NCBI RefSeq assembly: GCF_030866825.1
Contig: NZ_CP133020.1
Coordinates: 4,588,001 to 4,652,000 of the forward strand
Direction: 5' to 3'
Source: Rathayibacter sp. SW19
GTDB lineage: Bacteria; Actinomycetota; Actinomycetes; Actinomycetales; Microbacteriaceae
DNA: 64,000 nucleotides
In this document: positions 1 to 6,353 of the stretch, piece by piece
Numbering within the stretch: position 1 is the stretch's first letter
How the letters are laid out: each line of letters starts with the position of its first letter
Notes under the pieces: generated by a model
Database searches by the model: none
The model's input: the letters and a program-made list of their open reading frames with translations, nothing else
What the model was told of the DNA's origin: nothing
Translations under genes and position numbers: made by a program

Positions 1-1
1 C

Positions 2-331
2 GGGATGCTCGTGTTTCTGTTGCATTCCGGTGGCCAAACGGTTTTCTGGATCTTCGGCTTGGCCCTCTGCCTGTTCGTCGGCCCTGCTCAGTCGGCCAGC
101 CGCTCGTTCCTGGCGCGCTTGATTCCGAACGGCAGGGAAGGCGAGGTCTTTGGACTGTACGCAACGACGGGCAAAGCGGCGACCGCACTGGCACCCGCCG
201 CGTTCGCTCTGTTCGTCACCATCGGCGGCGCGCAGTACTGGGGCATCCTCGGCATCGTGCTCGTTCTCGCGATCGGCCTCGTGCTGCTCATTCCGGTGAA
301 AGCCCAGCAGGAGCGACTCGCGGATCACTGA
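2..331 (+). CDS. MFS transporter, UMF1/Atg22-like, C-terminal part
   Basis: Only the last ~109 residues are in the window; the gene starts upstream of base 1 and the frame is open from base 2. The stretch contains the UMF1/Atg22-like signature with GPAQSASRSFLARLIP followed by GREGEVFGLY and two hydrophobic membrane segments (about residues 3-25 and 70-96 of the visible part). It ends with a short polar tail and TGA at 329-331. Members of this family are polytopic inner-membrane major facilitator proteins of mostly unknown substrate. The family call is confident; the substrate is not known. Confidence 0.8.
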   Translation, partial: GMLVFLLHSGGQTVFWIFGLALCLFVGPAQSASRSFLARLIPNGREGEVFGLYATTGKAATALAPAAFALFVTIGGAQYWGILGIVLVLAIGLVLLIPVKAQQERLADH

Positions 332-387
332 TTACCCACCTGTGAATTCATTGGCGACCCACAATCTCGTGCTTTAGATTGGAGGCC

Positions 388-1203
388 GTGAGCACAGAAC
401 TGGATTTGGATGCGTACACATCGAGTGAGTCAGAACATCCGGACTGGTTGACAGATCGAGCCGCTCATGCGCTCGAGGGCGTGGACGACACGACGCTCGA
501 TGAGATCAGGCTGTTGCGTGACGACTTCGCCCGCTTTATGATGCCGTACAAGTTCGGCATCGACGAGGTGAATACGAAAATCTCGATCCTGCGCGAGGAA
601 TTCAGTCAGCTACACGACTACAATCCGATCGAGCACGTGTCGAGCCGCTTGAAGACTCCGGAGAGCATTGTCGCTAAGGTGATCCGCAAGGAGTGCGACC
701 CGTCATTCGACGCGATCGCCGCCACCATCACCGACATCGCGGGCGTGCGCGTCACCTGCAGTTTCGGTTCGGATGTCTATCGCGTGTTCGAACTTCTCAC
801 CGGTCAGAGCGATGTGCGCTTGATCACCGCGAAGGACTACATCGCGAAGCCGAAGCCGAACGGTTACAAGAGTCTGCACGCGATCATCGAGGTGCCAGTG
901 TTCCTGTCTGCCGGGCCGAAGCCGGTCTTCGTGGAGGTGCAGATCCGCACCGTTGCCATGGACTTCTGGGCCAGCCTCGAGCACAAGATCTACTACAAAT
1001 ACGACCGTGCGGTGCCGCAAGAATTGCTCGACGAGCTCAAAGAGGCCGCCGAAACAGCGGCCCGCCTCGACGCGAAGATGGAACGCCTGCACACCGAGAT
1101 CCGCGGTGCCGGCGAGCTGAGCAACCCGCACCACACACTGGTTCCCGCCGATGATACTCTGCAGCAGTTCCGCGAGGTGCGCCAACTCTTCAGCGACGTG
1201 TAA
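388..1203 (+). CDS. GTP pyrophosphokinase, small alarmone synthetase (RelA/SpoT synthetase domain only)
   Basis: About 271 residues carrying a single RelA/SpoT nucleotidyltransferase domain without HD hydrolase, TGS or ACT domains, as in RelQ/RelP-type synthetases that make (p)ppGpp from ATP and GTP/GDP. Visible motifs are GVRVTCSF, KPNGYKSLH (the G-loop substrate motif), VEVQIRT and DFWASLEHKIYYKY, in the usual order between residues ~115 and 210. An acidic helical tail follows. I prefer GTG at 388; an in-frame TTG at 379 is also possible because GGAGG at 381-385 lies too close to 388 to be a good ribosome site. Tandem repeats lie directly downstream. Confidence 0.88.
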   Translation: MSTELDLDAYTSSESEHPDWLTDRAAHALEGVDDTTLDEIRLLRDDFARFMMPYKFGIDEVNTKISILREEFSQLHDYNPIEHVSSRLKTPESIVAKVIRKECDPSFDAIAATITDIAGVRVTCSFGSDVYRVFELLTGQSDVRLITAKDYIAKPKPNGYKSLHAIIEVPVFLSAGPKPVFVEVQIRTVAMDFWASLEHKIYYKYDRAVPQELLDELKEAAETAARLDAKMERLHTEIRGAGELSNPHHTLVPADDTLQQFREVRQLFSDV

Positions 1204-1385
1204 GGTCCGCCCAAGACGGTGGTCGAGTAGCGAGCGCCAAGACGGTGGTCGAGTAGCGAGCACCAAGACGGTGGCCGAGTAGCGAGCACCAAGACGGTGG
1301 CCGAGTAGCGAGCGCCAGCGAGCGTATCGAGACCCGTATCGAGACCCGTATCGAAACCCGTATCGAAACCCGTATCGAGACCCCG
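1204..1385. repeat. Tandem copies of the dispersed GGTCGAGTAGCGAGC repeat
   Basis: Four head-to-tail copies of a ~25-bp unit (CCAAGACGGTGGTCGAG then TAGCGAGC) are followed by five copies of a 10-bp unit related to CGTATCGAGACC. The same elements occur as single or paired copies at 6221-6337, 31037-31154, 49237-49386 and 59609-59674. Together the two units form the outer parts of a larger dispersed intergenic repeat. No coding potential is seen. Confidence 0.85.
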
Positions 1386-1409
1386 CAGCCCATGCACGAA
1401 AATGGATGT

Positions 1410-1952
1410 ATGAGTTCCACACACGCGCACACCGAACAAGTCGTCCTGCTCGCCGAGGACGGCACGCCGATCGGTGTCGCGGACAAGGCGACCGTGCACG
1501 ACGCGAACACCCGATTGCACTTGGCGTTCTCGTGCCACGTGTACGACGGTGACGGCCGTATCCTCGTTACCCAGCGTGCGCTGACCAAGCGCACGTGGCC
1601 CGGCATTTGGACAAACTCGTTCTGCGGGCATCCGGCGCCGGACGAAGCGAGCGAGGATGCCGTGCAGCGGCGCGCCCGACGTGAGCTCGGCATCCGTGTG
1701 ACTGGGTTGACGCTTGCACTGCCCGACTTTCGGTATCGAGCAACGGATGCCAGTGGCGTCGTCGAAAACGAGGTCTGTCCCGTCTACACCGCAACGACGA
1801 CGGATGCGATCGCGCCGGCGCCCGACGAGGTCATGGCGTGGCGCTGGGTCGACCCCGCCGACCTGCTCAAAGCAGTAACCGCGACCCCGTGGGCGTTCAG
1901 CCCATGGCTGAGTCTTCAGCTGCCGCTACTGTACACGGCGACCGTTCGCTGA
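1410..1952 (+). CDS. idi: Isopentenyl-diphosphate delta-isomerase, type I
   Basis: About 180 residues of the NUDIX-fold type I IPP isomerase, which interconverts isopentenyl and dimethylallyl diphosphate for isoprenoid synthesis. Seen directly: the substrate/metal region RALTKRTWPGIWTNSFCGHP with the conserved catalytic Cys, the downstream block AVQRRARRELGI, and ENEVCPVY with the catalytic Glu. Length is normal. ATG at 1410 fits the family's short N-terminus; an in-frame ATG at 1392 would add six residues. The TGA at 1950-1952 is immediately followed by the IS110 insertion point, so the coding sequence is intact. Confidence 0.92.
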   Translation: MSSTHAHTEQVVLLAEDGTPIGVADKATVHDANTRLHLAFSCHVYDGDGRILVTQRALTKRTWPGIWTNSFCGHPAPDEASEDAVQRRARRELGIRVTGLTLALPDFRYRATDASGVVENEVCPVYTATTTDAIAPAPDEVMAWRWVDPADLLKAVTATPWAFSPWLSLQLPLLYTATVR

Positions 1953-1970
1953 CCCTTCTGTAATGGTTGT

Positions 1971-2200
1971 GGCTGGTCTGGTACTGGCTGGCAGACTGGC
2001 GTTTTCAGCTTTGTCTGGTGTGACTCACCGCCCTTCCGACCGCGCGCAGCGTGTGTCTTGCAGTCGACATGTCCACCAGGCAGGGCGGGAAGCGCCGGCC
2101 TGACCGCGTGAACATGGCTTGATAGAAGCTCGTCCGGGACCTTGTAAGAGATCCCGTGACTCATTACAGAAACGCCTGCTCGACGACCAGACCGGCACGT
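1971..2200 (+). ncRNA. Candidate bridge RNA of the IS110 element
   Basis: Target loop: stem CTGGTG (2015-2020) with CACCAG (2074-2079). It encloses CCCTTC (2031-2036), identical to left target plus core at 1953-1958, and AGTCGA (2062-2067), complementary to core plus right target TCGACT (3299-3304). Donor loop: ATAGAAGC (2122-2129) equals the right-end sequence 3290-3297. CATTACAGA (2162-2170) is the exact complement of core plus left end 1957-1965. A CGGGA/TCCCG hairpin (2135-2139, 2152-2156) lies between them. The order target loop then donor loop is that described for IS621-type bridge RNAs. The 5' end is inferred from the junction promoter and the 3' end is approximate. No transcript data were available. 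Confidence 0.75.
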
Positions 2201-2228
2201 AATAACACCCCCTACAGAAGGAGTTACC

Positions 2229-3281
2229 GTGCCCATCGTCTCACAACTGGTTTGGCAACAGTACGACCACGTCATCGGGGTCGACACGCATGCCAGGACC
2301 CACACCCTGGCCGTGCTCAGCAGTGCCGGAGCGCTGCTGAAGTCGGCGACTTTCCCGACCAGTAAACCCGGGCTGGACCGCGCCTACGCGTGGATGCTGC
2401 GCGAGGCACCAGGCCACACCCTGGTCGCGATGGAAGGCACCGGCTCCTACGGGGCAACCTTCACCGACCTGCTGAGTGCCCACCGGGTGGAAGTCACCGA
2501 AACGAAACCACCGAAACGAGGTGTCCGCCGGGCCGGTAAAAGCGACGTCATCGACGCCGAACACGCCGCCCGCCACGCACTGGCCCTGCCCGTGGACCGG
2601 CTGATGATCCCCCGCACACACCACGGCGACCAGGCCGCACTGCGAGTCCTTTTGACCTCCCGGAAAGCACTGCAGAAGAACAAAACCGCCACCAGCAACG
2701 CGTTGACCGCGCTGCTGCGTGGCTTTCCCCTCGGCATCGACGCCCGCAAGAAACTGACGAAAGCACAAATCGGCCAGGTCGCCGCCTGGCGCACCCGCAG
2801 CACCGACACCCCCGCACAGAACACCATCCGAGCCGAAGCAACCCGGATGGCCCAGGAAATCCACACCCGGCAGGGCGAGATCGCCACCATCAACGCCAAG
2901 CTGACCATCCACGTCACCGCACTGGCCGCCTGGCTACTGGAAGAGAACGGTCTCGGACCCTTCACCGCCGCCCAACTCCTGGTCTCCTTCTCCGCCCACG
3001 GCCGCATCCGCTCCGAGGCCGCATTCGCCCGCCTCGCCGGCGTCGCCCCGATCCCCGCGTCCTCCGGGAACACCACCCGGCACCGCCTGCACCGCGGCGG
3101 CGACCGGCAACTCAACCACGCCCTCTACATCATCGCCTCCCACCGCATGCTCAACGACGAGCCCACCAAGGCCTACACCGCCAAACGCCAAGAACAAGGC
3201 CACAACCGCCGCGAAACCCTCCGCAACCTCAAACGCCACATCGCACGCTCAATCTTCCGAAAACTCAACGCCAACACTTGA
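2229..3281 (+). CDS. IS110-family transposase (DEDD RuvC-like recombinase)
   Basis: This 350-residue protein has the N-terminal RuvC-like DEDD domain (IGVDTH with Asp19, AMEGTG with Glu69, KSDVIDAEHA with Asp106 and Asp109). A coiled region follows, then the C-terminal transposase_20 domain (GLGPFTAAQLL, FARLAGVAPIPASSG with the conserved Ser, and HRGGDRQLNHALY). It would catalyse RNA-guided recombination of element and target. GTG at 2229 is preceded by AAGGAG at 2217-2222. No frameshift or missing catalytic residue is seen, so the element looks potentially active. The TGA overlaps the TTGACA box at the right end. Confidence 0.95.
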   Translation: MPIVSQLVWQQYDHVIGVDTHARTHTLAVLSSAGALLKSATFPTSKPGLDRAYAWMLREAPGHTLVAMEGTGSYGATFTDLLSAHRVEVTETKPPKRGVRRAGKSDVIDAEHAARHALALPVDRLMIPRTHHGDQAALRVLLTSRKALQKNKTATSNALTALLRGFPLGIDARKKLTKAQIGQVAAWRTRSTDTPAQNTIRAEATRMAQEIHTRQGEIATINAKLTIHVTALAAWLLEENGLGPFTAAQLLVSFSAHGRIRSEAAFARLAGVAPIPASSGNTTRHRLHRGGDRQLNHALYIIASHRMLNDEPTKAYTAKRQEQGHNRRETLRNLKRHIARSIFRKLNANT

Positions 3282-3300
3282 CAAAACCCATAGAAGCGTC
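3278..3300 (+). promoter_or_regulatory. Right-end half of a promoter completed only in the circular IS110 form
   Basis: TTGACA at 3278-3283 is followed by 17 bases up to the end of the TC core at 3300. In a circle or tandem junction the next bases are 1959-1964, TGTAAT, giving a near-consensus -35/-10 pair with a 17-bp spacer. It would transcribe the left-end non-coding region and the transposase. In the integrated form shown here the -10 is absent beside this -35. Confidence 0.75.
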
Positions 3301-3352
3301 GACTTCGCTCAGGGACCGGAACTTCGGTCGCTGAGCGCAGCCGAAGCGCCGG
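3301..3352. repeat. Dispersed palindromic repeat interrupted by the IS110 element
   Basis: GACTTCGCTCAGGGACC is the right part of a palindrome whose left CCCTTC is at 1953-1958. A second, oppositely oriented copy (CTGAGCGCAGCCGAAG) follows at about 3331-3346. Intact relatives lie at 5438-5460, 31111-31133 and 59633-59655. Confidence 0.8.
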
Positions 3353-3359
3353 ACCGCGA

Positions 3360-3974
3360 TCATGCGATGCGGGTGCCCTCGACGTGCCCGACGTGCACCC
3401 AGGTGACGGCGTCATCGTTGGACACCCAGCCGTCCCAGAGGTAGCTGTCGCGCGTGATCTCGCTGAAGTTCCAGCGGATCAACCGCCCGTCGTTTTGCGT
3501 GCCGTCCTGCCGGATGCCCTTGTGCCAGCCGATCGCGACGAGGTTCGCATACTGATTCGTGGCCGGGCTGAAGAAGCTGACTCGAACGACCCCGGCGACC
3601 GGGTCATACACGCGCAGGGCGGTCGCGACCGTCTCGGAAACGGACGGATCGTCCGCGCTCGGCACGACCTCGACATCCTGAACGGCACGCCCGCCGAGTA
3701 CGAACGAGACGATCCAGGTGAACGAACGCTCCACCCACTCGCCGGTGGCTTCGTCGAGGCTGCGACCGCGCGCATCCCAGGTGCCGATGAGCTTGCCGAA
3801 GCGACGCATCCGCGAGGGATATTTGGTGGTCGGCCCCTCCGTGATCAGTGCGCGTGCGAAGTCGCTCACTGGGCTGTCGCTCACTGGGCTGTCGGGCGCT
3901 GGGCTGTCGGGCGCTGGGCTGGCGGCCACTGGGCTGTCGGGCACGCGCGTCTCACCGGCCCGCTTTGCCCGCAT
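3360..3974 (-). CDS. Hypothetical protein with lipocalin-like/DUF1579-like features
   Basis: About 204 residues. The C-terminal ~150 look like one compact domain starting at RMRRFGKLIGTWDARG and continuing through repeated beta-strand-like segments (FTWIVSFVLGG, VQDVEVV, VRVSFFSPATNQYANLV, WNFSEITRDSYLWDG). This resembles lipocalin-type DUF1579 or THAP4/nitrobindin-like folds, but I cannot name the family. The N-terminal ~30 residues are a low-complexity SPAPDSPAPDSPVSDSP run made of 15-bp tandem repeats at 3868-3945. The start is uncertain: ATG at 3974 overlaps the end of dcd by 23 bp, and GTG at 3944 begins 7 bases after the dcd stop. It probably forms an operon with dcd. Confidence 0.65.
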   Translation of the reverse strand: MRAKRAGETRVPDSPVAASPAPDSPAPDSPVSDSPVSDFARALITEGPTTKYPSRMRRFGKLIGTWDARGRSLDEATGEWVERSFTWIVSFVLGGRAVQDVEVVPSADDPSVSETVATALRVYDPVAGVVRVSFFSPATNQYANLVAIGWHKGIRQDGTQNDGRLIRWNFSEITRDSYLWDGWVSNDDAVTWVHVGHVEGTRIA

Positions 3975-4557
3975 CGGATGCGCCGACATCCGTTCGGTGG
4001 AAATTCTGGAACGACCGCGACGCGGTCGGCCCGCGCTGCCCCTGGTAGCGCGAACTGTAGGCACCCGAACCATACGGATGCTCCGCGGCCGACGACAGCC
4101 GGAAGAAACACATCTGACCGATCTTCATGCCCGGCCAGAGCTTGATCGGCAGCGTCGCCACATTGCTCAGTTCGAGGGTGACATGCCCAGTGAAACCGGG
4201 GTCGATGAATCCGGCGGTCGAGTGCGTCAGCAGGCCGAGCCGGCCGAGCGAGCTCTTGCCCTCCAGCCGCGCAGCGACGTCGTCGGGCAGCGACACCTGC
4301 TCGTAGGTCGAGCCGAGCACGAATTCGCCCGGATGCAGTATGAACGCCTGGTCGGTGTCGACCTCGACCAGGTGCGTAAGTTCGGGCTGATCTTCGGCCG
4401 GGTCGATGAACGGATACTTGTGGTTGTCGAACAGCCGGAAGTAGCGGTCGATACGCACGTCGATGCTCGACGGCTGCAGCATGTCAGGATCATACGGATG
4501 CAGCGCAATCCGCCCCGCATTCAACTCGACCTTGATATCACGATCAGACAGCAGCAC
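3952..4557 (-). CDS. dcd: dCTP deaminase (likely dUMP-forming)
   Basis: This 201-residue protein has the dCTP deaminase/dUTPase trimeric fold. It makes the dUTP/dUMP precursor of thymidylate from dCTP. Clear motifs: MLLSDRDIKVEL at the start, QPSSIDVRIDRYFRLF, EGKSSLGRLGLL with the catalytic segment, GFTGHVTLELSN with the catalytic Glu, and LPIKLWPGMKIGQ. Length fits actinobacterial enzymes, several of which are bifunctional dCTP deaminase-dUTPases. The GTG start at 4557 has no Shine-Dalgarno but a TAGTCT box six bases upstream, so it is probably leaderless. The downstream partner is the hypothetical gene overlapping its 3' end. Confidence 0.93.
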   Translation of the reverse strand: MLLSDRDIKVELNAGRIALHPYDPDMLQPSSIDVRIDRYFRLFDNHKYPFIDPAEDQPELTHLVEVDTDQAFILHPGEFVLGSTYEQVSLPDDVAARLEGKSSLGRLGLLTHSTAGFIDPGFTGHVTLELSNVATLPIKLWPGMKIGQMCFFRLSSAAEHPYGSGAYSSRYQGQRGPTASRSFQNFHRTDVGASDAGKAGR

Positions 4558-4673
4558 ACGGTCAGACTATCGGAACGCGTGTTGCGGGCAGGTTTCGAAT
4601 GCGAGCATCTCGCGAGAGCGGATGCGTGAGGTTGCGGATGCGGACACGTCGCGTTGCCCCCTAACCTGGCAGT

Positions 4674-5300
4674 ATGCAGACAGCGCGTGGCCTCGATCGA
4701 CTCGTGTTCTTCACGGACGCCGTGACCGCGATCGCCATCACGCTCCTCATCCTGCCGTTGGTCGATTCGGTCTCCGGAGCCGCAACAGCCGGGCACAACG
4801 CAGCGCAATTCCTCGCGGACAACGTCAACCAGCTGGGTGCATTCGCACTCAGCTTCGCTGTAATCGCACGGTTCTGGGTTTCGCATCATTCGGCATTCGA
4901 ACATGTCAAGTCATACAACGGGCAGCTGCTACTGCTCAGCTTGGTTTGGGCATTCACGATCGTTGTGCTGCCGTTACCAACCGAAATGATCTCGCAGTTC
5001 GCTACGACCCCGGTCACTGTCGGCATCTACATCGGCACGTTGACCGCGAGCAGCGTGACGCTGCTGGCGATGACACTTCTCATTCGCAGGCATCCGCAGT
5101 TGGAAGACCCGAGCAATCCGATGCGAGGCAGAAAGGTGTTCGCCAGCATCGCGACCACGATCGGATTCGCGGTTGCACTCGTGATCGGCGTACTGGTGCC
5201 ACCCATCAACTTCTTCGCACTCCTTGTTGTGTTCCTGTCGATTCCCGCGCAGAGGATCTACGACCGACGCGCGGCGGCGCGCGCACCGCACGCCCCCTAA
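4674..5300 (+). CDS. TMEM175-family (DUF1211) potassium channel-like membrane protein
   Basis: This 208-residue integral membrane protein has about six hydrophobic segments. The N-terminal signature RLVFFTDAVTAIAITLLIL is the FSDA-like motif of TMEM175/DUF1211 proteins, whose bacterial members assemble as K+-permeable channels. SFAVIARFWVSHHSAFEHV, the second family hallmark, follows at about residues 62-80. The start ATG lacks a Shine-Dalgarno but has TAACCT six bases upstream, fitting leaderless transcription. The neighbours do not indicate a specific role. Confidence 0.85.
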   Translation: MQTARGLDRLVFFTDAVTAIAITLLILPLVDSVSGAATAGHNAAQFLADNVNQLGAFALSFAVIARFWVSHHSAFEHVKSYNGQLLLLSLVWAFTIVVLPLPTEMISQFATTPVTVGIYIGTLTASSVTLLAMTLLIRRHPQLEDPSNPMRGRKVFASIATTIGFAVALVIGVLVPPINFFALLVVFLSIPAQRIYDRRAAARAPHAP

Positions 5301-5337
5301 TCGCTGCGCGCGCCTGCGCGCCCGCGCGCCCGGCCAT

Positions 5338-5379
5338 CTGCGCCACTTGGCGTGTAGTGCGCCAGTTGAAGTGGCGCAG
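5338..5379. repeat. 11-bp inverted repeat downstream of the TMEM175-type gene
   Basis: CTGCGCCACTT (5338-5348) and AAGTGGCGCAG (5369-5379) are perfect arms around a 20-base loop that itself contains GGCG...CGCC. Partial copies of TGCGCCA recur at 5358-5364 and inverted at 5391-5396. There is no T-run, so it may be a factor-dependent terminator or part of a dispersed repeat. Confidence 0.6.
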
Positions 5380-5437
5380 GATGCAGCACATGGCGCACCG
5401 CTAGCGTGCCGGGCCGCACCGCTGGTCGGGGAGGGCC

Positions 5438-5475
5438 GGTCCCTGAGCTTGCCGAAGGGCGGCCGTCTCGAGACC
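5438..5475. repeat. Dispersed palindromic repeat copy
   Basis: GGTCCCTGAGCTTGC followed by CGAAGGGC, with a trailing GTCTCGAGACC. This is the same family as the palindrome disrupted by the IS110 element. Confidence 0.8.
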
Positions 5476-5500
5476 CCGCGAGCCAATCCCGGCCATCATA

Positions 5501-5533
5501 GATCGGTACCAGGCCTGTGCCGGATCGGTACCA
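5501..5533 (+). promoter_or_regulatory. Direct-repeat operator candidate of the vapBC pair
   Basis: GATCGGTACCA occurs twice, at 5501-5511 and 5523-5533, exactly 22 bp (two helical turns) apart. The second copy ends 6 bases before the antitoxin ATG. Each contains palindromic GGTACC. Ribbon-helix-helix antitoxins commonly autoregulate through such phased sites. Confidence 0.6.
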
Positions 5534-5539
5534 TTGGGT

Positions 5540-5809
5540 ATGGCCACTAATCTCCGACTTCGCGCAGACGTCGCGGCAGCAGTCAAGTCCGAGGCAGCAC
5601 GCACCGGCCGGTCGCAGCAAGACATCATCCGCACCGCGATCGAGGCTTATCTCGCGCGCGCAGGCACGCCGCCTACATCGGCGCGAGAAGCGAATGACTC
5701 GCTCGGTCTTATTCCGCCGCGGAGCCCATGGCGACGAGCGACGAAGCGCATTCGCCTCGCACCCGGCGTCTCGTCGACCGAGTTGCTCGGTCGCGAAGAT
5801 CGGATCTGA
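5540..5809 (+). CDS. vapB: VapB-type antitoxin (ribbon-helix-helix)
   Basis: About 89 residues. The first ~45 (MATNLRLRADVAAAVK, then RSQQDIIRTAIEAYL) match the MetJ/Arc-type ribbon-helix-helix DNA-binding fold. The rest is an extended basic tail likely to wrap the toxin. ATG at 5540 is chosen over the in-frame TTG at 5534. The stop TGA is immediately followed by the GTG of the toxin, so the two are translationally coupled. Two phased repeats just upstream are candidate operators. Confidence 0.82.
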   Translation: MATNLRLRADVAAAVKSEAARTGRSQQDIIRTAIEAYLARAGTPPTSAREANDSLGLIPPRSPWRRATKRIRLAPGVSSTELLGREDRI

Positions 5810-6235
5810 GTGCGCATCTACGTTGACAGCAGTGCGCTGATCAAGCGCGCGGTCGATGAGCCGGAATCGGACGCGCTCGTCGACTGGCTTGAGCAACGGT
5901 TGGCGGCCGGCGACACGCTCGCCAGTTCGTCGCTGGCCTGGGTCGAGGTGACGCGCGCACTACGCACCCGACTGGACCATGAGCATCCTTCGTCGATCTC
6001 AGAACTGGCGGATGTTGCACTCTCCGGGCTCTCGGAGTTCCCTCTCGATGCCCGCGTGGTGGCACTTGCTCGCCGCATCGGCCCGCCGATTCTCCGAACT
6101 CCGGATGCGCTGCATCTCGCCAGTGCGACCCTGCTCGACGCCGATCTGCTGGTCGCCTACGACGCGCGCCTCGGCGCCGCGGCGGCCGAACTCGGCATCC
6201 GAACGGTCGCACCCGCGCCTCCGGTGGTCGAGTAG
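5810..6235 (+). CDS. vapC: VapC-type PIN-domain ribonuclease toxin
   Basis: This 141-residue PIN-domain protein has acidic active-site positions in IYVDSSALIKR (Asp6), WVEVTRAL (Glu), TPDALHLASA (Asp) and ADLLVAYDARL (Asp). Such toxins cleave tRNA or rRNA unless bound by the partner antitoxin encoded just upstream. The gene starts at GTG 5810 directly after the antitoxin TGA. Its last codons (PVVE and TAG) come from the dispersed GGTGGTCGAGTAG repeat that begins at 6221, so the repeat supplies the stop codon. Confidence 0.88.
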   Translation: MRIYVDSSALIKRAVDEPESDALVDWLEQRLAAGDTLASSSLAWVEVTRALRTRLDHEHPSSISELADVALSGLSEFPLDARVVALARRIGPPILRTPDALHLASATLLDADLLVAYDARLGAAAAELGIRTVAPAPPVVE

Positions 6236-6337
6236 CGAGCGCCAGCACCGCTACCGCTGGTCGAGTAGCCCGCCCCAGCGCCGGCACCGCTGGTCGAGTA
6301 GACCGCGAGCGCAGCGAGCGAGCGTATCGAGACCTTC
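6221..6337. repeat. Three partial copies of the GGTCGAGTAG dispersed repeat
   Basis: GGTGGTCGAGTAGCGAGC (6222-6239), CTGGTCGAGTAGCCCGC and CTGGTCGAGTAGACCGCG are followed by GAGCGTATCGAGACC (6323-6337). The array overlaps the end of vapC and precedes the convergent oxidoreductase gene. Confidence 0.8.
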
Positions 6338-6353
6338 ATCCCCGCGGCCCGAC

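Larger units (their letters stand above)
1957..3300 (+). mobile_element. IS110-family insertion sequence with long non-coding left end
   Basis: The ends are assigned from three independent clues. A TC dinucleotide sits at both ends (1957-1958 and 3299-3300). Deleting the element rejoins CCCTTC to GACTTCGCTCAGGG, which restores a member of the local palindromic repeat family with the right spacing. Joining right end to left end makes a TTGACA-N17-TGTAAT promoter. There are no terminal inverted repeats and no duplicated target beyond the dinucleotide, as is usual for IS110 elements. The element is ~1.34 kb, with ~270 bp of non-coding DNA before the transposase and ~20 bp after it. Confidence 0.85.

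Noticed and set aside
1204..1385. Possible CRISPR array
   Set aside because: Units are contiguous with no unique spacers and match a dispersed intergenic repeat found elsewhere in the window.
703..1693. Minus-strand open frames over the alarmone synthetase and its downstream repeats
   Set aside because: They are antisense to a clearly conserved gene, and their SIRVSIRVSIR runs are simply translated tandem repeats.
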